A stretch of 64,000 nucleotides of DNA from Pontibacter oryzae (GTDB taxonomy: Bacteria; Bacteroidota; Bacteroidia; Cytophagales; Hymenobacteraceae), in NCBI RefSeq assembly GCF_003576375.1, contig NZ_QWGE01000003.1:620001-684000 (forward strand), given 5' to 3'. Of the stretch, positions 7,466 to 16,179 are shown one piece after another. The position numbers and the translations under genes are program-made. Positions within the stretch are counted from its first letter, which is position 1. Every line of letters begins with the position of its first letter. The notes under the pieces were generated by a model. That model saw only the letters and a program-made list of their open reading frames with translations, did not search any database and was not told the origin of the DNA.

Positions 7466-9250
7466 CTATTCTGAGTCTTCCTGTTGCAGCTGGCGCTCAT
7501 AGAGCTGCTTATACAAACCCTCCTGGTTGATGAGGTCTTCGTGTGTGCCGTGCTGTACAATCGCTCCGTCTTCCATCACAAGTATGGTGTCAGCCAGCTT
7601 CACCGACGATACGCGGTGCGAGATGATGATGCTGGTGCGGTCTTTCATGATGCGGTGCAGGCTGTTAAGTATGGCGTTCTCCGTTTTGGTATCTACCGCC
7701 GAAAGCGAATCATCCAGGATAAGTATGCTTGGTTCCCGCACCAGTGCCCGGGCAATAGAAACACGCTGCTTCTGCCCGCCCGATAGCGTAATGCCGCGCT
7801 CGCCCAGTTTGGTGTTGAAGCCTTCCGGGAAGCGCTGGATATTCTCGTAGACGTCGGCATCTTTGGCAGCCTGTACCATCTGCTCCTCAGTTATACTTGG
7901 CAGGCCAAAGCCGATGTTGTTTCTGATAGAGTCGGAGAACAGAAACACATCCTGTGGCACATAGCCAATCTGGCTGCGCAGGTTATGTATGTTATAGTCA
8001 CGTACATCCACGCCGTCAATCATAATGCGGCCGCCAGTGGCATCATACATACGCGGCAGCAGGTTGGCAATCGTGCTCTTACCCGAACCGGTATTGCCGA
8101 TCACGGCCAGCGTTTCGCCATGCCTGATGCTAAAGGATATATTCTTCAGGGCATGGATGTTTGTGTCAGGGTATACGAAGTCTACGTTCTCGAACCGTAT
8201 GTCGCCCACAATAGGCTTGCTCACGTTTTCACGGGAAACGATATTGTTCTTGGTGTGCATGAACTCGTTGATACGCTCCTGCGAGGCAGCTGCGCGCTGC
8301 ACCAGACTGGCCGTCCAGCCTAGCGAGGTTACCGGCCAGGTCAGCATGTTCACGTAAATGATAAACTCGGCAATATTACCCGTAGTTATGCTTCCGTTGA
8401 TTACCTCCTGGCCGCCAATGTATACCGTAATGATCGTGCTGAGGCCCACCAGGAACAGTACCAGCGGGAAGAACAGCGAGTTCACGAAGTTCAGCTCCAG
8501 CGATTTGTCTTTGTACGTGTTGCTGGCCGTGGTAAATTTGCTGTACGAGTCATCTTCGCGCACAAAGGATTTAAGCACTCGGATACCGGAGAAAGCCTCT
8601 TGCACAAAGGTGTTTATACCTGAGAGGCTGCGCTGGATCTCATCAGACTTACGCTGGATAATATTGTTGACGTAGTAAATGCTGATGGCAAGTATAGGCA
8701 GCGGAATCAAAGTATACATGGTCAGCTTCACGTTTACTGAGAGCATGTACGGGATCACCATCAAGAAAAGCACCACCAGGTTCATGCCGTACATAATGGC
8801 CGGCCCCACGTACATGCGCACGCGGCTCACGTCCTCAGAAATGCGGGCCATCAGGTCGCCGGTGTTGTTTTTGCGGTAAAAGCTGAGCGGCAGGCTTTGG
8901 TAGTGCTCGTAAATCTCATTCTTGAGGTCGTTCTCAATCAGGCGGCTCATCACAATAATGGTCTGGCGTACAAAAAAGAGGAAAACCCCGCGCAGCAGCG
9001 CCATCAACAGAATAATAACGCCGTAAACAAGAATACTCTTGGTAAAAATATCATACACCAGTTCCTGCTGCGCCATACCCTTATAGAGGCCGTGCAGGTT
9101 TATACCCTCTTTTATCAGATTAAAGGCGTGGCGAACCACCTGCGCTGGCAGAATCTGAAAAAAGTTGGAAATAACAGTGAAGATAAGCCCCAGCAGGAGC
9201 CTATACTTATATTTGAGAAGGTATTTATTTAAATATCGTAACGATTTCAC
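7466..9250 (-). CDS. ABC half-exporter (TMD-NBD), subunit with degenerate Walker B
   Basis: 594 residues from the GTG at 9250: six transmembrane helices followed by an ATPase domain. Walker A is GNTGSGKST and the signature is canonical LSGGQ (489-493). Walker B reads ILILDDSLSAVD, so the catalytic Glu is replaced by Asp514. This substitution marks the weakly active subunit of heterodimeric exporters (TM287-like). The complementary half, with an altered LSVGQ signature, is encoded at 3849-5618 on the other strand. Start is uncertain: the frame is open to 9394, and an ATG at 9355 is preceded by AGGAGG, but the extra residues (rich in R, K and S) do not resemble the family N-terminus, so the GTG is preferred. 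Confidence 0.88.
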   Translation of the reverse strand: MKSLRYLNKYLLKYKYRLLLGLIFTVISNFFQILPAQVVRHAFNLIKEGINLHGLYKGMAQQELVYDIFTKSILVYGVIILLMALLRGVFLFFVRQTIIVMSRLIENDLKNEIYEHYQSLPLSFYRKNNTGDLMARISEDVSRVRMYVGPAIMYGMNLVVLFLMVIPYMLSVNVKLTMYTLIPLPILAISIYYVNNIIQRKSDEIQRSLSGINTFVQEAFSGIRVLKSFVREDDSYSKFTTASNTYKDKSLELNFVNSLFFPLVLFLVGLSTIITVYIGGQEVINGSITTGNIAEFIIYVNMLTWPVTSLGWTASLVQRAAASQERINEFMHTKNNIVSRENVSKPIVGDIRFENVDFVYPDTNIHALKNISFSIRHGETLAVIGNTGSGKSTIANLLPRMYDATGGRIMIDGVDVRDYNIHNLRSQIGYVPQDVFLFSDSIRNNIGFGLPSITEEQMVQAAKDADVYENIQRFPEGFNTKLGERGITLSGGQKQRVSIARALVREPSILILDDSLSAVDTKTENAILNSLHRIMKDRTSIIISHRVSSVKLADTILVMEDGAIVQHGTHEDLINQEGLYKQLYERQLQQEDSE

Positions 9251-9300
9251 AGTCAGAACTTGAAGCCCTTGCGCTTTTCCGGAGACTTGACGTGGGCAAA

Positions 9301-9330
9301 TTGAAATAATAAAAAAAAGAACTAATTTTG
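9301..9330 (+). promoter_or_regulatory. Bacteroidota-type promoter for leucine dehydrogenase
   Basis: TTG at 9301-9303, a 19-base spacer, then TAATTTTG at 9323-9330, matching TTG-N19-TAnnTTTG exactly. The predicted start is near 9337, giving a leader of about 65 bases before the ATG at 9403. Confidence 0.65.
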
Positions 9331-9369
9331 AGGCGCGAAACCGGGAGGGTGCCATTAGCCTCCTCTTCG

Positions 9370-9377
9370 CAAAGATA
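9370..9377 (-). promoter_or_regulatory. Candidate -7 element for the minus-strand ABC gene
   Basis: The minus strand reads TATCTTTG from 9377 to 9370, fitting TAnnTTTG. A TTG lies only 14 bases upstream, shorter than usual. A start near 9363 would produce a leader that includes AGGAGG and both candidate starts (9355 and 9250). Confidence 0.35.
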
Positions 9378-9402
9378 GAACAACCCCTAATCAAAACTAT
9401 AA

Positions 9403-10503
9403 ATGGTCGAATTAAAAGAAGTTGAACTGAAAAAAGACAAGTCAGTCTTTGATCAAATATCAGAACACAATCACGAGAAGGTTGTTTTCTGCCATGACAA
9501 AGAAACTGGTCTGAAAGCCATCATCGGCATTCACAACACAGTGCTGGGCCCAGCGCTGGGTGGTACCCGCATGTGGTCTTACGCTTCTGAGGCAGAGGCA
9601 CTTGACGATGTGCTGCGCCTGTCAAGAGGGATGACCTACAAGGCAGCCATCTCTGGCCTTAACCTGGGTGGTGGTAAAGCAGTTATCATCGGCGACGCTA
9701 AAAAAGATAAGAACGAGGCACTGCTTCGTAAGTTCGGCCGTTTCATCAAAAACCTGAACGGCGCTTACATCACAGCCGAAGACGTGGGCATGACAACCAA
9801 AGATATGGAGTTCATCCATATGGAGACAGAGCACGTGGCCGGTTTGCCTGAGTCTATGGACGGTAGCGGGGACCCTTCTCCAGTTACAGCCTATGGTACA
9901 TACATGGGTATGAAAGCCGCAGCCAAGAAAGCTTTTGGCTCAGACTCTCTGGAAGGCAAGAAGATTTCTGTGCAAGGTGTTGGCCATGTAGGCGGATACC
10001 TGGTAGAGCTGCTTGCCAAAGAGAACGCCGAGGTTTTCATCACGGATATTTACGAGGACCGTCTGCGCGAAGTGTCTGAGAAGTATGGCGCCAAAGTAGT
10101 AGGCATGGATGAAATCTACGACCTGGATGTAGACATATACTCTCCGTGCGCACTTGGTGGAACGATCAACGATAACACACTGGACCGCTTGAAGTGCCAG
10201 GTTATTGCTGGTAGCGCTAACAACCAACTGCGCGAAGAGAAAGTGCACGGACCTGCTCTAATAGAGAAAGGCATTGTTTACGCACCGGATTTCCTGATCA
10301 ACGCTGGCGGTTTGATCAACGTGTACTCGGAGCTGATTGGCTACAATCGTGAAAGCGCTTATGCCCAGACCGAGCGCATCTACGGCTATACGCAGGATAT
10401 CTTTGCGCTTGCCGAGAAAGAGGGCATCCATAACCAAGCCGCTGCCATGAAAATGGCCAAGCAGCGTATCGAGAGCATCGGTAAGGTTCGCTCAACTTTT
10501 TAG
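9403..10503 (+). CDS. ldh: Leucine dehydrogenase (Glu/Leu/Phe/Val dehydrogenase)
   Basis: 366 residues, the size of octameric leucine dehydrogenases. It oxidatively deaminates leucine, valine and isoleucine to 2-oxo acids with NAD+. Substrate lysine Lys80 is in MTYKAAISG and catalytic Lys92 in LNLGGGKAVIIGD; these correspond to Lys68 and Lys80 of Bacillus LeuDH. The family segments ITAEDVGMT and GLPESMDGSGDPSPVTAYG are present. The NAD-binding domain has VQGVGHVGGYL (about residues 190-200). It is preceded by a consensus promoter and followed by a terminator, so it is probably monocistronic. It is one of three members of this superfamily in the window. Confidence 0.92.
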   Translation: MVELKEVELKKDKSVFDQISEHNHEKVVFCHDKETGLKAIIGIHNTVLGPALGGTRMWSYASEAEALDDVLRLSRGMTYKAAISGLNLGGGKAVIIGDAKKDKNEALLRKFGRFIKNLNGAYITAEDVGMTTKDMEFIHMETEHVAGLPESMDGSGDPSPVTAYGTYMGMKAAAKKAFGSDSLEGKKISVQGVGHVGGYLVELLAKENAEVFITDIYEDRLREVSEKYGAKVVGMDEIYDLDVDIYSPCALGGTINDNTLDRLKCQVIAGSANNQLREEKVHGPALIEKGIVYAPDFLINAGGLINVYSELIGYNRESAYAQTERIYGYTQDIFALAEKEGIHNQAAAMKMAKQRIESIGKVRSTF

Positions 10504-10534
10504 TGTTAACTGTAACTTACAGATACCGTTAAAG

Positions 10535-10569
10535 TCAAAAGTGCTGCATTAACCTGTGGCACTTTTGCT
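10535..10569 (+). terminator. Terminator of the leucine dehydrogenase gene
   Basis: AAAAGTGC (10537-10544) pairs with GCACTTTT (10559-10566) around a 14-base loop. The remaining leader up to nusB (10570-10698) shows no other clear feature. Confidence 0.7.
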
Positions 10570-10698
10570 TTACATACCTTAACCCTTCGGAACTATAGCC
10601 CCGCATTTGGGTTTGTACTGAAGGCAACAATTTTAAGACGGGCACCTGCCCACCCAAGTAGAATTTACCCAACCACACACGTTCTTTAAAATTAGATT

Positions 10699-11871
10699 AT
10701 GCTCAACCGCAGAACACTACGAATTAAGGCTATGCAGGCCATTTATGCCTATCAGCAAGCCGTAGGTTCAGATTATCTGCTGGCCTTAGACCAGATTAGC
10801 GAAGATTTCGCCCCAGACCTTAACTCCATGGAGGTGCAGGACAGAAAACTGCTCGAAGGCAAGAAACAAATGGCTACCCTTATGTTTAAGGAGTGGTACG
10901 AAACCCAACAGTACGACGAGGAAGGTGCTGATAAGGAAGTTATCGATGCGGTGAACAGAGCAATTGTATTCTACAACAACGCCACCAAAAAAGACTTCAA
11001 GTATTACGGCAACCAGATGCTGAGCGCCGTGGAACGCATCTACGACCATTACCTGGGCACACTACAGGTGCTGGAGGTGGTCACCAGCCTGATCCAGGAA
11101 GAGGAAGAGAAAAAAGCCAACCGCTTTACTGCCTCCGAAGGCCCGGACACAACCAGCTTCCTGCAAAACAAGGTGGTGCAGCTCCTGCTGCAGAGCAAAT
11201 CATACCAGGATAGCATCATTCGCCGCAACATAAGCTGGGGCTCTGATATCAGCGAGATTCGCGCTGTGTACAAAAATATCCTGAAGAAAGACGAAGCCTT
11301 TCTAGCCTATGTAAGCCAGCCACAGCACACCCTCGAAGAGGACGTAGAAGTGGTGAAACATATTTTCAAAAACATTATCTTTAAAGAAAAAAACTTACAA
11401 TCTTTGTTTGAGGAGCAAGACCTGAACTGGGTAGAGAACAAATCGATTGTAAAAAGCCTGGTAAACAAGACAGTAAAAATCTTTGGCGAAGAAGCCGAAG
11501 AGGAGAAGCAACTGCTTGACCTGTCTGCAAATTGGGAGGACGATAAAACCTTCTTCGAGGATTTATACTTCCAGACGGTGGATGAGGATGAGAAGTATGA
11601 GGCCATGATCAGTGCCAGCGTGAAGAACTGGGATGTGGAGCGCGTGGCCTTGCTCGATAAAATCATACTTAAGATGGCGCTCTGCGAGATGCACATCTTC
11701 CGCAGCATACCGGTAAAGGTAACCATCAATGAGTACATCGAGATCTCGAAGCTGTACAGTACTCCAAAAAGCAAGCAGTTCATAAATGGTGTGCTGGACA
11801 AAATGGCCCAGGAACTTACCACCAGTGGCGATATCCGCAAGTCAGGACGTGGCTTGATAGACAACAAGTAG
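10699..11871 (+). CDS. nusB: Transcription antitermination factor NusB (long form)
   Basis: 390 residues, far longer than the roughly 140 of E. coli NusB; the extended form is the norm in Bacteroidota. The N-terminus LNRRTLRIKAMQAIYAYQQ looks like a NusB first helix. The C-terminal block (about 310-375) holds the conserved core: WDVERVALLDKIILKMALCE, then IPVKVTINEYIEISKLYST and FINGVLDK. NusB binds boxA RNA with NusE/S10 during rRNA antitermination. It heads a compact plus-strand run (nusB, ytxH, isocitrate dehydrogenase, DUF1573, yajC, ybbR, coaE) with gaps of at most about 90 bases, likely one transcription unit or several overlapping ones. Confidence 0.9.
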   Translation: MLNRRTLRIKAMQAIYAYQQAVGSDYLLALDQISEDFAPDLNSMEVQDRKLLEGKKQMATLMFKEWYETQQYDEEGADKEVIDAVNRAIVFYNNATKKDFKYYGNQMLSAVERIYDHYLGTLQVLEVVTSLIQEEEEKKANRFTASEGPDTTSFLQNKVVQLLLQSKSYQDSIIRRNISWGSDISEIRAVYKNILKKDEAFLAYVSQPQHTLEEDVEVVKHIFKNIIFKEKNLQSLFEEQDLNWVENKSIVKSLVNKTVKIFGEEAEEEKQLLDLSANWEDDKTFFEDLYFQTVDEDEKYEAMISASVKNWDVERVALLDKIILKMALCEMHIFRSIPVKVTINEYIEISKLYSTPKSKQFINGVLDKMAQELTTSGDIRKSGRGLIDNK

Positions 11872-11958
11872 GCCAATGAGCGCCTACGGTGGCTTTTATA
11901 TCGGATTCTCCGTAGAAGAAGAAAAAATTTGTACCCGATTATTAAGTATACACAAACT

Positions 11959-12264
11959 ATGAGCAAAAAGACCAATACATTACTGGCCTTTATGTCTGGC
12001 GCTGCCGTAGGTGCCGCGGCCGGTTTACTTTTCGCCCCTGAAAAAGGAAGAGAAACACGCAACTGGCTGAGCTACCGCCTAGAGAAATACCGCGACACGC
12101 TTTCTGACCTGTTGGAACAACTGATTGCCAAAGGCGAAGGAATGCCATCTTCAGCTAAATCCGAAGGGCAGCGGGTAATACAGGATGCAAAAGAAAAAGC
12201 GGAAAAACTGCTTGGCGATGTAGACTCACTTATCAATGAAATAAATAGCAGGAAAGAACTGTAA
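11959..12264 (+). CDS. YtxH domain-containing protein
   Basis: 101 residues from the ATG at 11959. A glycine/alanine-rich hydrophobic N-terminal segment (LLAFMSGAAVGAAAGLLFAP, about 8-27) precedes EKGRETRN, the typical YtxH pattern. The rest is a charged amphipathic helix. In other bacteria YtxH proteins are small general-stress membrane proteins of unknown biochemistry. Only two bases separate it from the following dehydrogenase gene. A frame extension back to 11929 is possible but adds nothing family-like. Confidence 0.8.
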   Translation: MSKKTNTLLAFMSGAAVGAAAGLLFAPEKGRETRNWLSYRLEKYRDTLSDLLEQLIAKGEGMPSSAKSEGQRVIQDAKEKAEKLLGDVDSLINEINSRKEL

Positions 12265-12266
12265 AT

Positions 12267-13265
12267 ATGAAACAAGTAACCCTTATACCCGGCGACGGGA
12301 TAGGCCCTGAGATCACAGAAGCTGTAAAGGCTATTTTTAGTGCGGCAAACGTTCCCGTTTCCTGGGAAGAAGAAAATGCCGGACAAACCACGTTCGAATC
12401 AATCGGTGAGCTGATCCCTGCTACCCTAATTGCTTCTCTTGAGAAAAACAAAGTAGCTTTGAAAGGCCCGATTACCACACCAGTGGGCAAAGGCTTTAAA
12501 AGTATAAATGTACAGCTGCGCCAGAAGTTTGACTTATACTCTAACGTGCGCCCTGCTAAAACCACAAAAGGTATTGAGACGCGTTTCGATAACGTGAACT
12601 CTGTGCTGTTCCGTGAGAACACCGAGGGCTTATACTCTGGCCTGGAGATGTTTGACGAGCGCTTGCAGATCTCTGACTCTGTGGCACGCATCACGCGTGT
12701 AGGTTGCCAGAAGATCATCCGCGCCGCTTTTGAGTATGCCAGCAAACATGGCTGCAAAAAAGTAACGGCAGTGCACAAAGCCAACATCCTGAAAAGTGCT
12801 GGCGCGATGTTCCTGGGCGAGTTTAACCAAATTGCAAAGGACTACCCGAACATACAAGCCGACGATAAGATCATCGACAATATGTGCATGCAGCTGGTGG
12901 CAAAGCCAGAGCAGTTCGATGTGATCGTGACAACAAACTTGTTCGGTGATATCCTGTCTGACCTGTGCGCAGGCCTGGTAGGTGGCCTTGGCGTGGTAGC
13001 CGGTGCCAACATCGGCGATGATATGGCTATTTTTGAGGCTGTGCACGGTTCTGCTCCGGATATCGCGGGCAAAGGCATTGCTAACCCAACGGCTTTGCTT
13101 CGTTCTGCCATCATGATGCTGCACCACCTCGAGCTGAAAGAGGAGGCAAACCGCATTGAGGCTGCCCTGGAAGCTACGCTTGCCAACCAGCAAGAGTGCA
13201 CCGGCGACCTTGGCGGCAAGGCAAGCACCATGGAGTTCGCGCAAAACATCATTTCTAAGCTTTAA
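12267..13265 (+). CDS. NAD-dependent isocitrate dehydrogenase (isocitrate/isopropylmalate family)
   Basis: 332 residues, the short form of the beta-decarboxylating dehydrogenase family. Visible motifs: [11 protein letters not shown] at the N-terminus, the substrate loop [13 protein letters not shown] (about 113-125), [14 protein letters not shown], and the metal-binding Asp region DNMCMQLV, followed by [19 protein letters not shown] and the nucleotide-site [18 protein letters not shown]. The NTEGLYSG loop fits NAD-type isocitrate dehydrogenases better than LeuB. No leu genes are nearby, so a TCA-cycle role is inferred. A homoisocitrate-like or tartrate-type specificity cannot be excluded from sequence. 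Confidence 0.85.
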   Translation: MKQVTLIPGDGIGPEITEAVKAIFSAANVPVSWEEENAGQTTFESIGELIPATLIASLEKNKVALKGPITTPVGKGFKSINVQLRQKFDLYSNVRPAKTTKGIETRFDNVNSVLFRENTEGLYSGLEMFDERLQISDSVARITRVGCQKIIRAAFEYASKHGCKKVTAVHKANILKSAGAMFLGEFNQIAKDYPNIQADDKIIDNMCMQLVAKPEQFDVIVTTNLFGDILSDLCAGLVGGLGVVAGANIGDDMAIFEAVHGSAPDIAGKGIANPTALLRSAIMMLHHLELKEEANRIEAALEATLANQQECTGDLGGKASTMEFAQNIISKL

Positions 13266-13276
13266 TTTAAGGTAAG

Positions 13277-13816
13277 ATGAAAAAGAATCTGTTTATGGCC
13301 GCTGGCCTGGCAATGGCTTTCTTTGCCACCAGCTGCGACAATAATGCAGGCAATGATACGGTAACCGAGAGCACTGCCAGCGCTGAAATGGCCCCACCGC
13401 CACCGCCGGTTAGCAACCCTAACGTAGCTGGCGAGACTAATGCTGTAGCCTCAGAGGACGCACCAGTGATGACGTTTGAGCAGACAGAGTATGACTTTGG
13501 AAGCATCAAGCAAGGCGAGACAGTAGAGCATACATTTGAGTTCACTAACACAGGAGCCACTCCGCTTATCATCGAGAATGCCTCTGCTACCTGCGGTTGC
13601 ACCGTGCCTGAGTGGACGCGCACCCCAGTTGCCCCAGGCGAGAAAGGCACAGTTGCCGTTAAGTTTAACAGCACTGGCAAAATGGGCCAGCAGCAGCCAA
13701 CCGTAACTATCCGCGCCAATACGCAGCCAAATATCGTAAAGGTATCGATGAAGGGAAGCGTAGAGGCTAGCAGCATTCCTGCCGCCGGCTCTGACGGACC
13801 TGTGCGCCGTAACTAA
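13277..13816 (+). CDS. DUF1573 lipoprotein
   Basis: 179 residues. The signal peptide ends in a lipobox with Cys20 (FFATSC), so it is a lipoprotein. A linker rich in Pro, Ala and Glu (about 35-60) leads to a DUF1573 immunoglobulin-like domain: FEQTEYDFGSIKQGETVEHT, then FTNTGATPLII and ATCGCTVPEW. DUF1573 proteins are abundant in Bacteroidota; their function is unknown, though the ASPM/SPD-2/Hydin-like fold suggests protein binding. It lies 11 bases after the dehydrogenase gene. Confidence 0.88.
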   Translation: MKKNLFMAAGLAMAFFATSCDNNAGNDTVTESTASAEMAPPPPPVSNPNVAGETNAVASEDAPVMTFEQTEYDFGSIKQGETVEHTFEFTNTGATPLIIENASATCGCTVPEWTRTPVAPGEKGTVAVKFNSTGKMGQQQPTVTIRANTQPNIVKVSMKGSVEASSIPAAGSDGPVRRN

Positions 13817-13851
13817 GAAACACTTTTAAAGCTGATTAGAGAATACACTAC

Positions 13852-14160
13852 ATGAATACACTACTTCTTCAGGCCCCGGATGCAGGCATGCTACCACAGC
13901 TGCTTATGTTCGGAGCAATTATCCTTGTGTTTTATTTCTTCATGATCCGCCCGCAGCAAAAAAAGGCGAGCGACCAAAAGAAATTCCGCGAGGAGCTGAC
14001 CAAAGGCATGTCAATCGTAACAATTGGCGGCTTGCACGGCAAACTGATTGCAATATACGACGACACGATTACGTTAGAGGTTGACAAAGGCGTTCGTCTG
14101 ATGTTCGATAAATCTGCTGTCTCTATGGAGGCAACCATGAAAGCTCAAAAGGTACAGTAA
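13852..14160 (+). CDS. yajC: Preprotein translocase accessory subunit YajC
   Basis: 102 residues with a single membrane helix (about 14-32, LLMFGAIILVFYFFMIRPQQ). The RPQQKKASDQKKFREEL motif and then a cytoplasmic beta-rich part (GMSIVTIGGLHGKLI) are the YajC signature. YajC associates with SecDF and supports protein export. No secDF is beside it here; instead the YbbR and coaE genes follow directly, an arrangement I recognise from other Bacteroidota. Confidence 0.92.
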   Translation: MNTLLLQAPDAGMLPQLLMFGAIILVFYFFMIRPQQKKASDQKKFREELTKGMSIVTIGGLHGKLIAIYDDTITLEVDKGVRLMFDKSAVSMEATMKAQKVQ

Positions 14161-14162
14161 CA

Positions 14163-15137
14163 TTGCCATTTGAAGGAGTTAGAAATATAGCTATTTGGTT
14201 TCTGAGGCCATTTCAGCCACGGACAAAGCAGTACTGGCGAGTAGTACTGCTTTGTTTTGTGGCGGCCTCTACTTTTTGGCTGCTTAATGCCCTTAACAAA
14301 AGTTACAATACGCAAACTACCTATCCTATCCGGTTTGTGTATGATGAGGAAGAGCTCATCCCCATAAAACCCCTTCCCGAGGAAATCACAATCAATGTTA
14401 CCGGAAAAGGCTGGAAGCTGCTACGCAAAAGCCTGATGCTGGAAGTGCAGCCCGCCGAAGTATACATCCGTAACATGCCACGCAACAATTACCTGCTGGG
14501 CTCAGCATTACGGCCTGCCTTGGTAAATGCCCTGGATGGCTTGCAGCTAAACTTTGTGGTAACGGATACCATCTACTTTAACTTTAACCAGAAGGTAGAG
14601 AAACGGGTAGCCCTGCGCCTTGCGCCCAACCAAAGGCTGACGGATAACCAACACGTAGTCATTGGCCGGGTAAGTATAAAACCGGACTCTATAACGTTTA
14701 CCGGGCCATCTACTTTAGTGGAAAGCCTGCCAGACCCATTCCTGCTGCAGTTGCCTACACAAAGCCTCACTGAGCCTTCTAAAATACCTGTGCCCATCAA
14801 CTATGACTATAAATCTTTGGTGAAAGCGGATATTGAAAGGGCAGAGGTATCGGTAAATGTAAGAAGCCTGGTGCCTGAGGAGCGGCAAGTGCTGCCGGAG
14901 TTGGTAAATGTGCCGGAAGGCATGCTGCTTAACTTGCGGCCGCCAATTGTGGTAGTGCGCTACCAGGTGTTGCAAGACTCGGTGCCGTTGCTTAACCGCG
15001 AGGCGTTTAAAGTGGTCTTGGACTATAACCGCTACAACCCCATCGACTCCACGCTAGTGCCTGAATTGGTGCAGCAACCACGCGGCATCCGCAATGTGCA
15101 AGTGTGGCCAAACCGCATAAAAATTTCCAGACGATAA
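14163..15137 (+). CDS. YbbR-like domain protein (CdaR-related)
   Basis: 324 residues. One membrane helix near residues 25-45 (WRVVLLCFVAASTFWLLNAL) is followed by an extracytoplasmic part with tandem YbbR-type beta domains, for example LPEEITINVTGKGWKLL and VSIKPDSITFTGPSTLVE. In Firmicutes the YbbR protein CdaR regulates diadenylate cyclase; no such cyclase gene is visible here. The start is a TTG at 14163, three bases after the yajC stop. Its stop codon shares one base with the coaE start (TAATG), so the genes are coupled. Confidence 0.82.
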   Translation: MPFEGVRNIAIWFLRPFQPRTKQYWRVVLLCFVAASTFWLLNALNKSYNTQTTYPIRFVYDEEELIPIKPLPEEITINVTGKGWKLLRKSLMLEVQPAEVYIRNMPRNNYLLGSALRPALVNALDGLQLNFVVTDTIYFNFNQKVEKRVALRLAPNQRLTDNQHVVIGRVSIKPDSITFTGPSTLVESLPDPFLLQLPTQSLTEPSKIPVPINYDYKSLVKADIERAEVSVNVRSLVPEERQVLPELVNVPEGMLLNLRPPIVVVRYQVLQDSVPLLNREAFKVVLDYNRYNPIDSTLVPELVQQPRGIRNVQVWPNRIKISRR

Positions 15138-15739
15138 TGCTGAAAGTAGGTATCACCGGTGGCATTGGCGTTGGCAAGACCATCGTGACGCGTATGTTTG
15201 CCATACTTAGCGTGCCTGTTTATGATGCAGACACACGTGCAAAATGGGTAATGCATCATAACCAGGCCCTGCGCCAGGAACTGGAGCAAGCCTACGGCCC
15301 GGATACCTTCACAAGCGAAGGCGAATTAAACCGGCCATACCTGGCAAGTGTGGTCTTTAACGACCCGCAACGCCTGGAGCAGCTCAACGCGCTAGTGCAC
15401 CCACACGTGCGCGATGATTTTGAAGCATGGGTAATGGCGCAAAAGAACGCGCCATATGTACTCAAGGAGGCAGCTTTGATGTATGAGTCTGAGGCCTGGA
15501 AGCAGATGGATGAGATCATTGCGGTTTACGCGCCCATGGAGGTGCGCCTGAAGCGGCTGCTGCAACGCGACACGCACCGCACAGAGGCAGATATCCGATC
15601 AATTATTGCCAAGCAACTGAGCGAAGAGGAGAAAATGCGCCGTGCGGAGCACATCATCTATAACGACGATGCGCGGCTGCTTATCCCGCAGGTGCTCAAA
15701 CTGCACAAGCAATTTCTGGGGCGCAAGCCTAAAGTATAA
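15137..15739 (+). CDS. coaE: Dephospho-CoA kinase CoaE
   Basis: 200 residues from the ATG at 15137. It phosphorylates dephospho-CoA with ATP, the last step of coenzyme A synthesis. The P-loop is GITGGIGVGKT (residues 5-15). The adenylate-kinase-like lid and substrate segments include YDADTRAKWVM, LVHPHVRDDF, and RLKRLLQRDTHRTEADI. The start overlaps the ybbR stop by one base. The gene ends AAA-GTA-TAA and is followed by a long non-coding stretch with the tRNA gene. Confidence 0.93.
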   Translation: MLKVGITGGIGVGKTIVTRMFAILSVPVYDADTRAKWVMHHNQALRQELEQAYGPDTFTSEGELNRPYLASVVFNDPQRLEQLNALVHPHVRDDFEAWVMAQKNAPYVLKEAALMYESEAWKQMDEIIAVYAPMEVRLKRLLQRDTHRTEADIRSIIAKQLSEEEKMRRAEHIIYNDDARLLIPQVLKLHKQFLGRKPKV

Positions 15740-15887
15740 ATCCGATTTATTTCGTGGAGTAAGTATGCCGGCTGTAAACTAACAGGCGGGCAGGGTATAC
15801 TATACTTGTAGCCAAGGCGTTTCTGAAGTATGGAAGTGCTAAGAAACAGGCAGTTAAGCAGGGAGAATAGAAAAGTATGGATATAAA

Positions 15888-15915
15888 AAAAGGACAACTT
15901 TGCAGTTGTCCTTTT
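15888..15915. terminator. Terminator downstream of tRNA-Val
   Basis: AAAAGGACAACT (15888-15899) pairs perfectly with AGTTGTCCTTTT (15904-15915) around a 4-base loop, directly behind the tRNA 3' end on the minus strand. On the minus strand it is followed by a T-rich run. Confidence 0.85.
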
Positions 15916-15916
15916 G

Positions 15917-15991
15917 TGGGGCGTACTGGATTCGAACCAGTGACCCCCTGCTTGTAAGGCAGGTGCTCTGAACCAGCTGAGCTAACACCCC
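15917..15991 (-). tRNA. tRNA-Val (anticodon UAC)
   Basis: 75-nt cloverleaf on the minus strand without encoded CCA. Acceptor GGGGTGT pairs with ACGCCCC (one G-U), discriminator A. The D arm contains TAGCTCAGCTGGTT, the anticodon stem CCTGC/GCAGG encloses CTTACAA with anticodon TAC, and the T arm has GGTTCGAATCC. All standard tRNA positions are present. Confidence 0.97.
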
Positions 15992-16032
15992 GTTTTTTGT
16001 TTTTGAAGACCTTTTGTCCCCTTTTGATGATG

Positions 16033-16062
16033 CAAATATGGGGCATATTTTTTTAACTGCAA
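16033..16062 (-). promoter_or_regulatory. Promoter of the tRNA-Val gene
   Basis: On the minus strand TTG (16062-16060), a 19-base spacer, then CATATTTG (16040-16033), one mismatch from TAnnTTTG. A start near 16026 leaves about 35 bases of 5' leader before the tRNA. Confidence 0.55.
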
Positions 16063-16111
16063 AACATTTGATGAAAATTTCTTAAAAATTTTTTCTGCCC
16101 AGTAGTTCCTG

Positions 16112-16142
16112 TTGTACGCAAGTTATTGCTGCAGTACCTTTA
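16112..16142 (+). promoter_or_regulatory. Promoter of the AsmA-like gene
   Basis: TTG (16112-16114), a 20-base spacer, then TACCTTTA (16135-16142), one mismatch from the -7 consensus. The predicted start is about 30 bases before the GTG start codon at 16180. Confidence 0.5.
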
Positions 16143-16179
16143 GGTTTTATAAGATGCTATAAATCTGAACTTTCGGCGC

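Noticed and set aside
9251-9394. N-terminal extension of the minus-strand ABC exporter
   Set aside because: The extra 48 residues are unlike the family N-terminus; the AGGAGG before the ATG at 9355 is noted but not enough, since this phylum rarely uses Shine-Dalgarno sites.
15747-16046. 99-codon frame over the tRNA-Val region
   Set aside because: Much of it is the tRNA gene and its flanks read as protein; no independent evidence.
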